Shown: one piece after another, positions 9,843-17,733 of the stretch
How the letters are laid out: each line of letters opens with the position of its first letter
Numbering within the stretch: position 1 is the first letter of the stretch
Assembly: GCA_023388075.1 (NCBI GenBank)
Contig: JAEWGX010000017.1
Coordinates: forward strand, 1 to 17,741
Source: Pseudomonadota bacterium
GTDB lineage: Bacteria; Pseudomonadota; Gammaproteobacteria; Burkholderiales; Burkholderiaceae_E
Reading direction: 5' to 3'
DNA: 17,741 nt
Made by a program: the position numbers and the translations under genes
Notes under the pieces: generated by a model
Told to the model about the DNA's origin: nothing
Database searches by the model: none
The model's input: the letters and a program-made list of their open reading frames with translations, nothing else

Positions 9843-12448
9843 TTCGCGGCCGCGGCCGAGGTAGCAACCGCCGGGACGTCCCCGCCCCGGCGGCGGCGCC
9901 GAACCGGCGGCGGCGCGTCCGCGGCGCGCTCCAGGTCGCGCAGCATCCGCTCGATCCGGTCGCGCAGCTTCTCGGTGGACAGCTTCTCCCGGAGCCGCTC
10001 GATCAGGAGCGGAAAGGCAAACGGCGACGGTCGCGCGAGGAAGCGCACCACCAGGGAGTCGGCGCGAAGCCGCGCCAGCGCCGCGGCGAGGCGATCCACC
10101 TCCAGCTCCTGGCGAAGCACCTCTTCCTCCGCTTGCCCGAGCAGCAGGTTCTGCGGATCGTGCTGGCGAAAGACCTGGTAGAAGAGCCCGGAGGACGCCT
10201 GGAGCTGCCGCGCGCTCTTGCCGGCGCCGGGGAAGCCCTGGAACACCAGCCCGGAAACGCGGGCGATCTCGCGAAAGCGCCGCTGCGCCAGCTCGGCGGC
10301 GTTCAGGCTTGCCACCAGGTCGCCGAGCAGGTCGTCCGCGCCGAAGAGCCTTGCCGCGCCGGGCGCATCGGCGAGCAGGGCACCCCAGTCCACCGGCTGC
10401 GGCGAAAGCAGCTCCAGGCCGTAGTCGTTGACCGCCATCGAGAAGGTGGCGGCCGACCCACGGCCGACGCGCCAGGCGAGCAGGCTCGCGATCCCGAGGT
10501 GGACCTGGCGACCGGCGAAGGGGTAGAGGAACAGGTGATGCCCCTCGCGCGAGCGCAGCGTCTCGGCCAGCAGCCGGCCGGCGACGGGCAGCGCCGACCA
10601 GCGCGCCTGCAGCGCGAGCAGCGGCTGCAGGCGCTGCATCTCCGGCGACTCCAAGCATCCCGACTCGGCATCGTCGAGCTCGAGCCGCATCGCGTCCGCG
10701 AGCTCGCTCGACAACGGCATCTTGCCGCCGTTCCAGCGCGGTACCGCGGCGCGCCCGGCCGCGGCCCGGCGCACGTAGGCCGTCATCTCGTGCACGCGGA
10801 CCAGCTCGAGCAGCCTGCCTCCGAAGAGGAAGCAGTCGCCGCGTGAAAGCCGCGCGATGAAGCTCTCCTCCACCGTGCCGAGGACCGTGGCGGCAGCGCC
10901 CTTGCCCCAGTAGCGCACGGTCATGCTGGCGTCGCTCACGATGGTGCCGATGCTCATGCGATGGCGGCGCGCGAGCCGGGCATCGGGCACCCGCCACACC
11001 CCGGCCTCGTCCGGTGCCACGCGCCGATACTCCGGATACGCGGTCAGCGAAGGGCCGCCCCGGCGCACGAAGTCGAGGCACCACTGCCAGTGGGCGGGAG
11101 CGAGGTCGCGGTACGCGTGGGCACCGCGCACCTCCGCAAGCAGGTCGTCCGGGACGAATCCGCCTCCCAGCGCGACGGTCACGAGGTGCTGCACCAGGAC
11201 GTCGAGCGGGCGAGCGGGCGAGCGCCGGGCCTCGATGCGGCGCGCGAGCACGGCCCGCCGCGCCGCGGCGGCTTCCAGGAGCTCGAGGCTGTGGGTCGGC
11301 ACCAGCGTGACGCGCGACGTCCGGCCCGGCGCGTGGCCGGAACGCCCGGCACGCTGGAGCAATCGCGCCACGCCCTTGGCCGAGCCGATCTGCAGCACCC
11401 GCTCGACCGGGAGGAAATCGACGCCGAGGTCGAGGCTCGAGGTGCACACCACCGCGCGAAGCCTGCCATCCTTCATCGCGCGCTCCACCCAGTCGCGCGT
11501 GGCCCGGTCGAGCGAGCCGTGATGCAGGGCGATGACTCCGGCCCACTCCGGCCGCGCCTCGAGCAGCGCCTGGTACCAGAGCTCCGCCTGGGACCGGGTG
11601 TTGGTGAACACGAGCGCGGAGGTCGTTCGCTCGAGCTCGGCCACCACCGCCGGCAGCATCTTCATGCCCAGATGGCCGGCCCAGGGAAAGCGCGCCACGT
11701 TCTCCGGCAGCAGCGTGTCGACCGCGATCGGCTTGTCGATACGCCCTTCGACAATCGTGCCGCTGCCCACGCAGGCGGGCAGCAGCGCCGCCAGCGCTTC
11801 GTCCAGGTTGCCGAGCGTCGCCGACAGTCCCCAGGTACGCAGCCCCGGACACCAGCGCCGCAGGCGCGCGAGCGCGAGCTGCACCTGGACGCCGCGCTTG
11901 CTGCCGAGCAGCTCGTGCCATTCGTCGACCACCACGAGGCGCACCGTGGCGAGCGTGGCGCGGGCGTCCGGACGCGACAGCATCAGCGACAGGCTCTCCG
12001 GCGTGGTCACCAGCGCGGTCGGCAGGCGCAGCGACTGCGCCGCGCGTTCCGCGCTGCCGGTGTCGCCGGTGCGTACGCCGATGGTCCAATCGGCGCCGAG
12101 GTCGGGCAACGGTGCCGCGAGCGCCCGCGCGGTGTCGGCGCTCAGCGCCCGCATCGGCGAGATCCAGAGGACGGTCAACGGCGGCGGTCGACCGGTTCCG
12201 GGCAAGCGTGCGGTCTCGAGCTGCAGCGCGCCGAACCACACCGCGTAGGTCTTCCCGGCACCGGTGGTCGCGTGCAGCAGGCCGTCTTCGCCGCCCGCGA
12301 TCGCGGCCCAGACACGCCGCTGGAAATCGAAGGGCTGCCAGCCCCGCGCGGCGAACCATCGGTCGATCGCGACGGCGGGCACCGGAGCGGCGCCGTGACC
12401 CCCGGCGGCCGGCGCCGTCGCGCGGGACCGGGAGCGCGCCGGCATCAT
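9839..12448 (-). CDS. Ligase-associated DNA damage response DEXH-box helicase (Lhr type)
   Basis: Superfamily 2 helicase of the Lhr group, in the shorter ligase-associated subfamily (about 800-870 aa; here 869). Motifs in order: a Q-motif-like FQRRVW (42-47), Walker A TTGAGKT (61-67), ISPMRAL (motif Ia, 96-102), TTPESL (148-153), DEWHEL (175-180), SATL (209-212), then in the second RecA domain FTNTRSQAELW (281-291), LHHGSLDR (308-315), TSSLDLGVDF (336-345) and QRAGRSGH (365-372). A winged-helix and Lhr-core C-terminal part follows, then a basic tail with VRRRRRGG. It probably unwinds or remodels DNA during repair. ATG at 12448 overlaps the hydrolase stop (ATGA), and its own stop overlaps the pdeM start. 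The partner ATP-dependent ligase and exonuclease genes are not in the window. Confidence 0.93.
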   Translation of the reverse strand: MMPARSRSRATAPAAGGHGAAPVPAVAIDRWFAARGWQPFDFQRRVWAAIAGGEDGLLHATTGAGKTYAVWFGALQLETARLPGTGRPPPLTVLWISPMRALSADTARALAAPLPDLGADWTIGVRTGDTGSAERAAQSLRLPTALVTTPESLSLMLSRPDARATLATVRLVVVDEWHELLGSKRGVQVQLALARLRRWCPGLRTWGLSATLGNLDEALAALLPACVGSGTIVEGRIDKPIAVDTLLPENVARFPWAGHLGMKMLPAVVAELERTTSALVFTNTRSQAELWYQALLEARPEWAGVIALHHGSLDRATRDWVERAMKDGRLRAVVCTSSLDLGVDFLPVERVLQIGSAKGVARLLQRAGRSGHAPGRTSRVTLVPTHSLELLEAAAARRAVLARRIEARRSPARPLDVLVQHLVTVALGGGFVPDDLLAEVRGAHAYRDLAPAHWQWCLDFVRRGGPSLTAYPEYRRVAPDEAGVWRVPDARLARRHRMSIGTIVSDASMTVRYWGKGAAATVLGTVEESFIARLSRGDCFLFGGRLLELVRVHEMTAYVRRAAAGRAAVPRWNGGKMPLSSELADAMRLELDDAESGCLESPEMQRLQPLLALQARWSALPVAGRLLAETLRSREGHHLFLYPFAGRQVHLGIASLLAWRVGRGSAATFSMAVNDYGLELLSPQPVDWGALLADAPGAARLFGADDLLGDLVASLNAAELAQRRFREIARVSGLVFQGFPGAGKSARQLQASSGLFYQVFRQHDPQNLLLGQAEEEVLRQELEVDRLAAALARLRADSLVVRFLARPSPFAFPLLIERLREKLSTEKLRDRIERMLRDLERAADAPPPVRRRRRGGDVPAVATSAAAAK

Positions 12449-13392
12449 CCGTCGCCCAGGCGCATCGACGCGCCGGGAGTCGCCGGCGTCGCGTCCGCGG
12501 GAATCGCCGGCGGCGTCGCGTCGGCGGGAACCGTCGGCAAGTCGGGCAGGCCGCTCAGCCAGGCCTGCAGGTCGGCCAGCACGCGCGCCCGATCATCGGC
12601 CGGCTCGTTGAAGAGCTCGTGGTAGAAGCCTTCGTACACCCGCAGGGTGCGCAGCGACGGCGGCACTGCGTCGTGGAAGGCACGGGCCGCGGCGACGTCG
12701 ACCAGCCGGTCCGCCGTGCCGATCATGACGAGCGTCGGCACCCGCATCGAGGACGCGTCGGCAAGCGCCTGCTGTCCGGCGCGCAGGATGAAGTCGGCCA
12801 GCCTGGGCGAAGCGAGGGCGTGATTGCGAGGATCGCTGCGGTAGGCCGCCACCACCGCGGGATCCCGGGAGACCGCCCGCGGATCGAGCAGCGACGGCAA
12901 CGGCCGGTCCGGGACCAGCCAGCGGCCGACGCGCAGGGCGAGGCGCTGCGCGGCGGAGAGACGGCCGGCGATCGCCGGCGAGGAGAGCGCGAGGGCGCGC
13001 GGTGAGATCCAGCCGCCGGTACAGGCGCGCGCCGCGACCGCGCCGCCCATGCTGTGGCCGAGCAGCACCGGGAGCTCGCCGCATTCGTGGTGCCAGGCCT
13101 CGAAGACGCGCCGGGCATCGTCGAGCAACGCATCCTCATGCGGTATCACGCCGCGCGGCCCCGGCGAGGCGCCGAAGCCGCGCTGGTCGTAGCCGCGGAC
13201 CTCGAAGCCGGCGGCGACCACGGACCTGGCGACATGCGCATAGCGCCCGATGTGCTCCCCCAGGCCGTGCACGATCAGCAGGCAGCCACGCCGCGCGGCC
13301 CCGGCTGGCAGGCGCCAGTCCGACACCTGCAGCGCCAGTCCGTCGTCGGCGATCACGATGCCCGTTCGGGGCGGCGGGGATTCGATGGTCAC
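12445..13392 (-). CDS. Alpha/beta hydrolase, monoacylglycerol lipase / lysophospholipase-like
   Basis: Cytosolic or membrane-associated serine hydrolase of the monoglyceride lipase/PldB group, 315 aa. It shows HGLGEH (42-47, oxyanion loop), YDQRGFGAS (68-76), the nucleophile elbow GHSMGG with S114, acid D228 in GTAD, and H258 in FYHELFNEP. The catalytic triad is complete, so it is probably active on a monoacylglycerol, lysophospholipid or related ester. Start is a GTG at 13392; no in-frame ATG lies nearby. The last 30 or so residues (after LSGLPD) are a Pro/Ala tail with a nearly duplicated PADATP unit, outside the domain. Its stop overlaps the helicase start by 4 nt, which ties its expression to a repair helicase; that link is unexplained. 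Confidence 0.9.
   Translation of the reverse strand: MTIESPPPRTGIVIADDGLALQVSDWRLPAGAARRGCLLIVHGLGEHIGRYAHVARSVVAAGFEVRGYDQRGFGASPGPRGVIPHEDALLDDARRVFEAWHHECGELPVLLGHSMGGAVAARACTGGWISPRALALSSPAIAGRLSAAQRLALRVGRWLVPDRPLPSLLDPRAVSRDPAVVAAYRSDPRNHALASPRLADFILRAGQQALADASSMRVPTLVMIGTADRLVDVAAARAFHDAVPPSLRTLRVYEGFYHELFNEPADDRARVLADLQAWLSGLPDLPTVPADATPPAIPADATPATPGASMRLGDG
12485..12530 (-). repeat. Short direct repeat in the hydrolase C-terminal tail
   Basis: A 19-nt segment at 12485-12503 recurs at 12512-12530 with one mismatch (27-nt period). It encodes the repeated PADATP units at the extreme C-terminus of the hydrolase. Confidence 0.6.
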
Positions 13393-13464
13393 CTCGGTTG
13401 CCCTCGCAGGCGCAGGTTTCGTTCCCGACGGTGGCGGCGCGGCCCCAAGGTCCGCCGCGGCGCC

Positions 13465-14724
13465 TCAGAGCGCCATCGCGGCAGCGTACGCCGAGGACCA
13501 TGCCCACTGGAAGTTGTAGCCGCCGAGCCAGCCCGTGACGTCGACCGCCTCGCCGATGCAGTAGAGTCCCGGCACGCGGTGCGACTGCAGCGTTCGGGCA
13601 TCCAGCTCGCTCGCGGCGATCCCGCCGACCGTGACCTCGGCCTTGCGGTATCCCTCGGAACCGGCCGGCTCCACCTCCCAGCGGTTGAGTCCGTCGCCGA
13701 GCGCGCGCAGCGCGGCGTTGCCGGTTTCGGCCAGGCGTTCGTGTCCGGACAACGCGGCGGCGCCGCGCGGGCCGCCGGCCGCGAGCCAGGCCTGGGCGAG
13801 CCGCCGCGGCAGCATCTCGCCGAGCACGGTGGCGAGCTGCCGGCGCGGGCCGTCGCCGGCGGCCGACTGCCGGCCTTCGCGGATGTCCATCAGCCGCTGC
13901 GCCATGTCGATCCCCGGCACCAGGTCGATCCGCAGCCGCTCCCCCGGCCGCCAGTAGCTGGAAACCTGCAGGATCGCCGGCCCCGAGAGGCCGCGATGCG
14001 TGAAGAGCAGGTCTTCGCGAAAGGAGACGGGACGGTCGGCCCGCCTCGCCGACGGCGCGGTCGCGATGGCGACCGGCAGGGAGACCCCAGCCAGCTGCGC
14101 GAACGGACGCCAGGCTGCGGCCTCGAAATTGAGCGGCACGAGACCCGGACGCGCCGGCTCGGTCGCGATCCCCCAGGCGGCGGCGAGCCGCCAGCCGAAG
14201 TCGCTCGCGCCGATGGCAGGCACCGACAGGCCGCCGGTGGCCAGCACCAGGTTGGCCGCGGCGACGCTGCCGTGGTCGCCGTGGATGACGAAGCGATGCG
14301 TTGCCACGTCGGTGCGGTCGATCGTGCCGACGCGCACCGGATGCCGGACCGCGACGGCGCCGGCGGCGCACTCCGCGTTCAGCAGGTCGATGATCCGCTG
14401 GCTGCTGTCGTCGCAGAAGAGCTGGCCGAGGTGCTTCTCGTGAAACGCGATGCGATGGCGGCGCACGAGCGCGAGGAACCGCGACGGCGGGTAGGCGCGC
14501 AGCGCGTGGCGCGCGAAGCGCGGCGCCTGCGAGAGGTAGCGCGTCGGATCGGCGCCGTTCATGTTGGTGAAGTTGCAGCGCCCGCCGCCGGAGATGCGGA
14601 TCTTCTCGCCGAGACGCCGCGCGTGATCCAGCACGAGCACCCGCAACCCGCGCTGCCCTGCGATGCCCGCGCAGAACAGGCCGGCGGCGCCGGCGCCGAT
14701 GACGACCACGTCGAAGCGCTCCAC
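13465..14724 (-). CDS. BaiN/HI0933-family FAD-dependent oxidoreductase
   Basis: Flavoprotein of the HI0933/BaiN (also RdsA) family, 419 aa, the family's usual length. The N-terminal FAD-binding fold has VVIGAGAAGL (7-16) and the family signature GEKIRISGGGRCNFTN (39-54). A middle insertion domain follows. The C-terminus carries GLYCIGEAVDVTGWLGGYN, closing the FAD site. Members of this family reduce varied substrates, and the physiological reaction of this one cannot be named. The start is taken as GTG at 14724 (then ERFDVVVIG), which matches family N-termini. In-frame ATGs further upstream would add unrelated sequence and overlap tsaD. It is first in the minus-strand unit with hydrolase, helicase and pdeM (72-nt gap to the hydrolase) and is divergent from tsaD. 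Confidence 0.9.
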   Translation of the reverse strand: MERFDVVVIGAGAAGLFCAGIAGQRGLRVLVLDHARRLGEKIRISGGGRCNFTNMNGADPTRYLSQAPRFARHALRAYPPSRFLALVRRHRIAFHEKHLGQLFCDDSSQRIIDLLNAECAAGAVAVRHPVRVGTIDRTDVATHRFVIHGDHGSVAAANLVLATGGLSVPAIGASDFGWRLAAAWGIATEPARPGLVPLNFEAAAWRPFAQLAGVSLPVAIATAPSARRADRPVSFREDLLFTHRGLSGPAILQVSSYWRPGERLRIDLVPGIDMAQRLMDIREGRQSAAGDGPRRQLATVLGEMLPRRLAQAWLAAGGPRGAAALSGHERLAETGNAALRALGDGLNRWEVEPAGSEGYRKAEVTVGGIAASELDARTLQSHRVPGLYCIGEAVDVTGWLGGYNFQWAWSSAYAAAMAL

Positions 14725-14800
14725 CGGCGCGATGATAGACTGGCCGGCTTGTCGCCTGCCGATCCCACGGGTCGCCTCCTGCCCTAGCGGCGCCAGTTGC
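14725..14800. promoter_or_regulatory. Divergent intergenic region, flavoprotein / tsaD
   Basis: This 76-nt gap separates the two divergent starts and should hold both promoters. A -10-like TAGACT is visible on plus near 14736-14741, but no matching -35 could be found, so no promoter is assigned. No strong Shine-Dalgarno precedes the tsaD ATG. Confidence 0.35.
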
Positions 14801-15958
14801 ATGGACTCACCGTCACATACCCAGCCGACGCGGAGCGGGCTTCGCCCGGCCGCTGCCGGCGCCCCCCTTTCCAAGGGGGACCGGGCCGAGGCCCCAGGGG
14901 GCGCGGGCCGCGTCGTCCTCGGCATCGAGACCTCCTGCGACGAGACCGGCGTGGCGCTCTACGACACGCGGCTCGGCCTGCGCGCGCAGATGCTCCATTC
15001 GCAGGCCGCCATGCACGAGCGCTACGGCGGCGTGGTCCCGGAGCTGGCCTCCCGCGATCATGTCCAGCGGCTCACGCCGCTCATCCGCCTGGTGCTGGAG
15101 GAGGCTGGCGTCACGCTGCCGCAGGTCGATGCGATCGGCTATACCCGCGGCCCTGGCCTTGCCGGCGCGCTGCTGGTCGGCGCGGCGGTCGCCACCGCGC
15201 TCGGCTACGGGCTGCGCAAGCCGGTGATCGGCGTGCACCACCTGGAAGGACACCTGCTCTCCCCCCTGCTCTCGGCGGACCCGCCGGCCTTCCCTTTCGT
15301 CGCGCTGCTTGTCTCCGGCGGCCACACGCAGCTCCTGCGGGTCGACGGCGTTGGCCGCTACGTACTGCTTGGCGACACGGTCGACGATGCGGCGGGCGAG
15401 GCGTTCGACAAGAGCGCGAAGCTGCTGGGGCTGGGCTATCCCGGCGGGCCGGCCCTGTCGGCGCTTGCCGCCACCGCCTCCTCCGAGCAGGTTGCCGCGC
15501 GCCGCTTTCCGCTGCCGCGGCCCAAGCTGCGCTCCGACGACCTCGACTTCAGCTTCAGCGGCCTCAAGACCGCGGTGCTCACCCACGTGAAGCGGGGCAT
15601 CGCCACCGACGACCGCGCGGCGATCGCCCACGAGGCCGAAGACGCGATCACCGACGTGCTGGCCGGCAAGGCACTGCGCGCCCTCGACGATACCGGGCTG
15701 GAACGGCTGGTGGTCTGCGGCGGCGTGAGCGCCAACTCGGTCCTGCGCCGCAAGCTCGCCGCGGTGCCGGGCAAGCGCGTGCGGGCTTATTTTCCCGAGC
15801 TCGCTCTCTGTGGCGACAACGGCGCGATGATCGCGTTCGCCGCGGCGATGCGGATCGAGGCCGGGCTCGAGAAGGTCACCGTGCCCGCGACCAGCTTCGA
15901 CGTGAAGCCGCGCTGGCCGCTCGAGGAGCTGGTGGCGGCGGCTCCTCGACCCGAGTAG
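14801..15958 (+). CDS. tsaD: tRNA N6-threonylcarbamoyladenosine transferase subunit TsaD, with N-terminal extension
   Basis: Catalytic subunit (Kae1/YgjD/Gcp family) that places the threonylcarbamoyl group on A37 of ANN-decoding tRNAs, working with TsaB and TsaE. The core starts at about residue 38 with VVLGIETSCDETG. It has the iron-binding HxxxH as H147-LEG-H151, VSGGHTQ (171-177), FSFSGLKTA (250-258), GGVSAN (307-312) and D339 in CGDNGAM, so it should be active. The ATG at 14801 gives 385 aa, about 37 more than usual. Between it and the core there is no ATG, GTG or TTG in frame. The extra segment runs through a REP-like palindrome. It is the only plus-strand gene. Either the extension is real, or a rare start codon closer to VVLGIE is used. 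Confidence 0.95.
   Translation: MDSPSHTQPTRSGLRPAAAGAPLSKGDRAEAPGGAGRVVLGIETSCDETGVALYDTRLGLRAQMLHSQAAMHERYGGVVPELASRDHVQRLTPLIRLVLEEAGVTLPQVDAIGYTRGPGLAGALLVGAAVATALGYGLRKPVIGVHHLEGHLLSPLLSADPPAFPFVALLVSGGHTQLLRVDGVGRYVLLGDTVDDAAGEAFDKSAKLLGLGYPGGPALSALAATASSEQVAARRFPLPRPKLRSDDLDFSFSGLKTAVLTHVKRGIATDDRAAIAHEAEDAITDVLAGKALRALDDTGLERLVVCGGVSANSVLRRKLAAVPGKRVRAYFPELALCGDNGAMIAFAAAMRIEAGLEKVTVPATSFDVKPRWPLEELVAAAPRPE
14859..14904. repeat. REP-like GC-rich palindromic element in the 5' part of tsaD
   Basis: GCGCCCCC (14859-14866) pairs with GGGGGCGC (14897-14904). Alternatively, inside it CCCCCTT (14863-14869) pairs with AAGGGGG (14873-14879) around TCC, and GGGCC/GGCCC pair around GA at 14883-14894. 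A further small hairpin CGGGC-TTC-GCCCG lies just upstream at about 14836-14848. The overall look (a CCCCCTTTCCAAGGGGG core followed by a GGGCCGAGGCCC arm) is that of dispersed extragenic palindromes in Burkholderiales; this recognition is from memory and needs a genome-wide search. Confidence 0.5.
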
Positions 15959-15960
15959 GC

Positions 15961-16001
15961 GCGCTCGCGACGCCGGCTCCGGCGGCGCAGCGTGCGAGCG
16001 C
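15961..16001. terminator. Nested inverted repeat between convergent tsaD and transporter genes
   Basis: GCGCTCGC (15961-15968) pairs with GCGAGCGC (15994-16001), enclosing CGCCGG-CT-CCGGCG (15971-15984). It fills the 42-nt gap between the two convergent stop codons and could end transcription from both sides. There is no T-run on either strand, so strength is uncertain. Confidence 0.4.
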
Positions 16002-16942
16002 TACCGCGGCGAGTGTCGCGTCCGGCTTCGCCGCAGGAAGGGCGTCAGCAACAACGGCGCGAAGTACATCGGGATCTGCGCGATCCCGATGTAGAGCGGA
16101 AAGAGGCTGCCCGCCGTGCCGGCGGTCACGACCAGCATCAGGCCGACGTTGCGGTTGCCGCTCAGGACCGACGCGGTATAGGACGTGACCAGGCCCGCGC
16201 GCCGGAAGAGCAGGTAGCCCGCCCAATGCAGCAGCAGCGCGGCGATCGTGGCGGCGGCCAGCAGGGTCGCGATCGTCCCAGGGTCCGCGAGCAGCCGTGC
16301 CGTGACGCCGTCCATCACGGCGATCGCGAAGATCACCAGCAGCAGCACGTTGAGGCCGCCGAGGAGCGCGTCGGCCCTGGCAAGGCGCGCCGCCCCGACC
16401 GCGCGCCGCACGATCCACGCCAGCACGAAGGGCGTGCCGACCAGCAGCGACACCCGCAGGAAGAACGGCACCAGGTCGACCCGCACGCCGGCCTCCGGCA
16501 GGAGCAGGGCCATCAGCGGCGTCAGCGTGAGCGGCAGGAGCAGGGTGGCGATCACCGTGCAGAACGCGGCGAGCGCACCGTCGAGCCCCAGGATCAGCGC
16601 GAACACCGCGGCCGACCCGATCGGTGGCGCCGCCGCCTGCAGCACCACCGCGAGCCGCAGCTCGGCGCCCAGCCCCAGGAGCGCGGTCAGCTGCCACGCG
16701 AGCAGCGGCGAGGCGATCAGCAGCCAGCCGACGAGCAGCGACGAAAGCGCCGGGCGCCGCCCCAGCACCGCGAAGCGGTCCCAGTCGAGCCGCAGCAGCG
16801 CGCCGAGCAGGGTGCCGATCACCGCGGCGGTGAGCAGCGGGCGCATGAGCGCGGCGAGACCCGGCAACGCGATGCCGATGAAGACGCCGGCGGGCAGCGC
16901 CCAGCGCGCCTGCCGCCCCAGCAGCTCGATGACACCCACCAC
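16001..16942 (-). CDS. BASS/SBF-like integral membrane transporter
   Basis: Polytopic inner-membrane protein, 313 aa, with about nine to ten hydrophobic spans, starting ALPAGVFIGIALPGLAAL. It resembles the bile acid:sodium symporter (SBF/BASS) superfamily, which moves organic anions with sodium: QAAAPPIGSAAVFALILGLD (about 120-140) and SGNRNVGLMLVV (about 265-276) fit the discontinuous-helix segments of that fold. Substrate is unknown. The start is uncertain: two adjacent GTG codons at 16942 and 16939 are the only candidates that keep the first membrane span, and no clear Shine-Dalgarno is seen. It is 29 nt downstream of the aldolase-family gene, so both are probably co-transcribed, and it may import or export that protein's substrate. 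Confidence 0.75.
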   Translation of the reverse strand: MVGVIELLGRQARWALPAGVFIGIALPGLAALMRPLLTAAVIGTLLGALLRLDWDRFAVLGRRPALSSLLVGWLLIASPLLAWQLTALLGLGAELRLAVVLQAAAPPIGSAAVFALILGLDGALAAFCTVIATLLLPLTLTPLMALLLPEAGVRVDLVPFFLRVSLLVGTPFVLAWIVRRAVGAARLARADALLGGLNVLLLVIFAIAVMDGVTARLLADPGTIATLLAAATIAALLLHWAGYLLFRRAGLVTSYTASVLSGNRNVGLMLVVTAGTAGSLFPLYIGIAQIPMYFAPLLLTPFLRRSRTRHSPR

Positions 16943-16971
16943 GGCGCGCTTGCGCGAAGAAAGGCGTGCCG

Positions 16972-17733
16972 TCAGTCGCGATAGCCGGGCATGACGCGGT
17001 CCAGGATGCGCATCATCGCCTCGAAGAAGAGGCGCTCGCGCTCCGCGCGCGAATGGCGGTCGTCGGGATGGGGCTCCTGCACCCGCGCGATCACGTCGTC
17101 CGAGAGGAGGTGCAGGGGCCTGCCGGTGCTCATCGCCAGCACCTGCGCCCGGCAGACGCGCTCGAGCTTGTAGAGGCGGCGGTACGCCTGCGCGACCGTG
17201 TCGCCCACCGTGAGCACGCCGTGGTTCTTCATGAACAGGACGTGCTTCGCCCCGAGCAGCTCGGCCAGCCGTTCGCCTTCGTCGAGCACGTCGGCGGTGC
17301 CGCCGTAGTGGTCGTCGTAGGCGATGTGGCCGGCGTAGTACGCGGCGGTCTGGCTTGCCGGCAGCAAGCGGTTGTCCTCCAGCAGGTTGAGCGCCTGAGC
17401 CCAGGTCTGGTGGGTATGCAGCACGACGCGCGCGCCGGTCAGCCGGTGCAGCGGCGCATGGATGCACTGCGCCGAGAGCTCCACCACCCCCTCTCCCGCC
17501 AGCGTCGCCCCGCTTTCGTCGAACTCGATCAGGTTGCTCGCGCTCGCCTCCGACCAGTGCAGCCCGAACGGCAGCACCAGGTAGCGGCCTTCGCTGCCGG
17601 GCACCGTCATCGTGAAATGGTTGTCGATGCCCTCGTCGAGCTCGTGGAAGACGGCGAGTCGATGGGCCGCGGCAAGATGGATTCGGGCCTCGGCGGCAGC
17701 CGCGCCGGGCGCGGCGGAGGAGGATGCGGACAT
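16972..17733 (-). CDS. Class II aldolase/adducin family protein
   Basis: Cytosolic protein of the class II aldolase/adducin fold, 253 aa. Metal-binding histidines are visible: HTH (H106, H108) and H171 in MKNHGVLTVGD, plus H92 in AQCIHAPLHR. In fuculose-phosphate aldolase a catalytic glutamate sits four residues before the first helix histidine; here that position is Ala88. This places the protein in the adducin-like branch, where a retro-aldol reaction cannot be assumed and decarboxylase or other lyase roles are possible. The ATG at 17733 has only 8 nt of sequence before it, so its RBS cannot be checked and an upstream start is possible. It is followed after 29 nt by a transporter gene. Confidence 0.88.
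   Translation of the reverse strand: MSASSSAAPGAAAAEARIHLAAAHRLAVFHELDEGIDNHFTMTVPGSEGRYLVLPFGLHWSEASASNLIEFDESGATLAGEGVVELSAQCIHAPLHRLTGARVVLHTHQTWAQALNLLEDNRLLPASQTAAYYAGHIAYDDHYGGTADVLDEGERLAELLGAKHVLFMKNHGVLTVGDTVAQAYRRLYKLERVCRAQVLAMSTGRPLHLLSDDVIARVQEPHPDDRHSRAERERLFFEAMMRILDRVMPGYRD

Noticed and set aside
9141..12359. A 1072-codon reading of pdeM extended through the helicase gene
   Set aside because: Only the last 233 codons resemble PdeM; the upstream part is out-of-frame translation of the helicase. The GTGA overlap gives a good start at 9842.
10961..12625. 554-codon open frame on plus opposite the helicase
   Set aside because: Antisense shadow of a gene with all SF2 motifs; composition is typical of high-GC noise.
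13054..14787. 577-codon open frame on plus opposite hydrolase and flavoprotein
   Set aside because: It spans two well-supported minus-strand genes and shows no domain motif.
16001..17467. Transporter extended upstream into the aldolase gene (488 codons)
   Set aside because: The first 170 or so residues are Arg-rich frame-shifted aldolase sequence; membrane-protein character begins only at the GTG pair near 16942.
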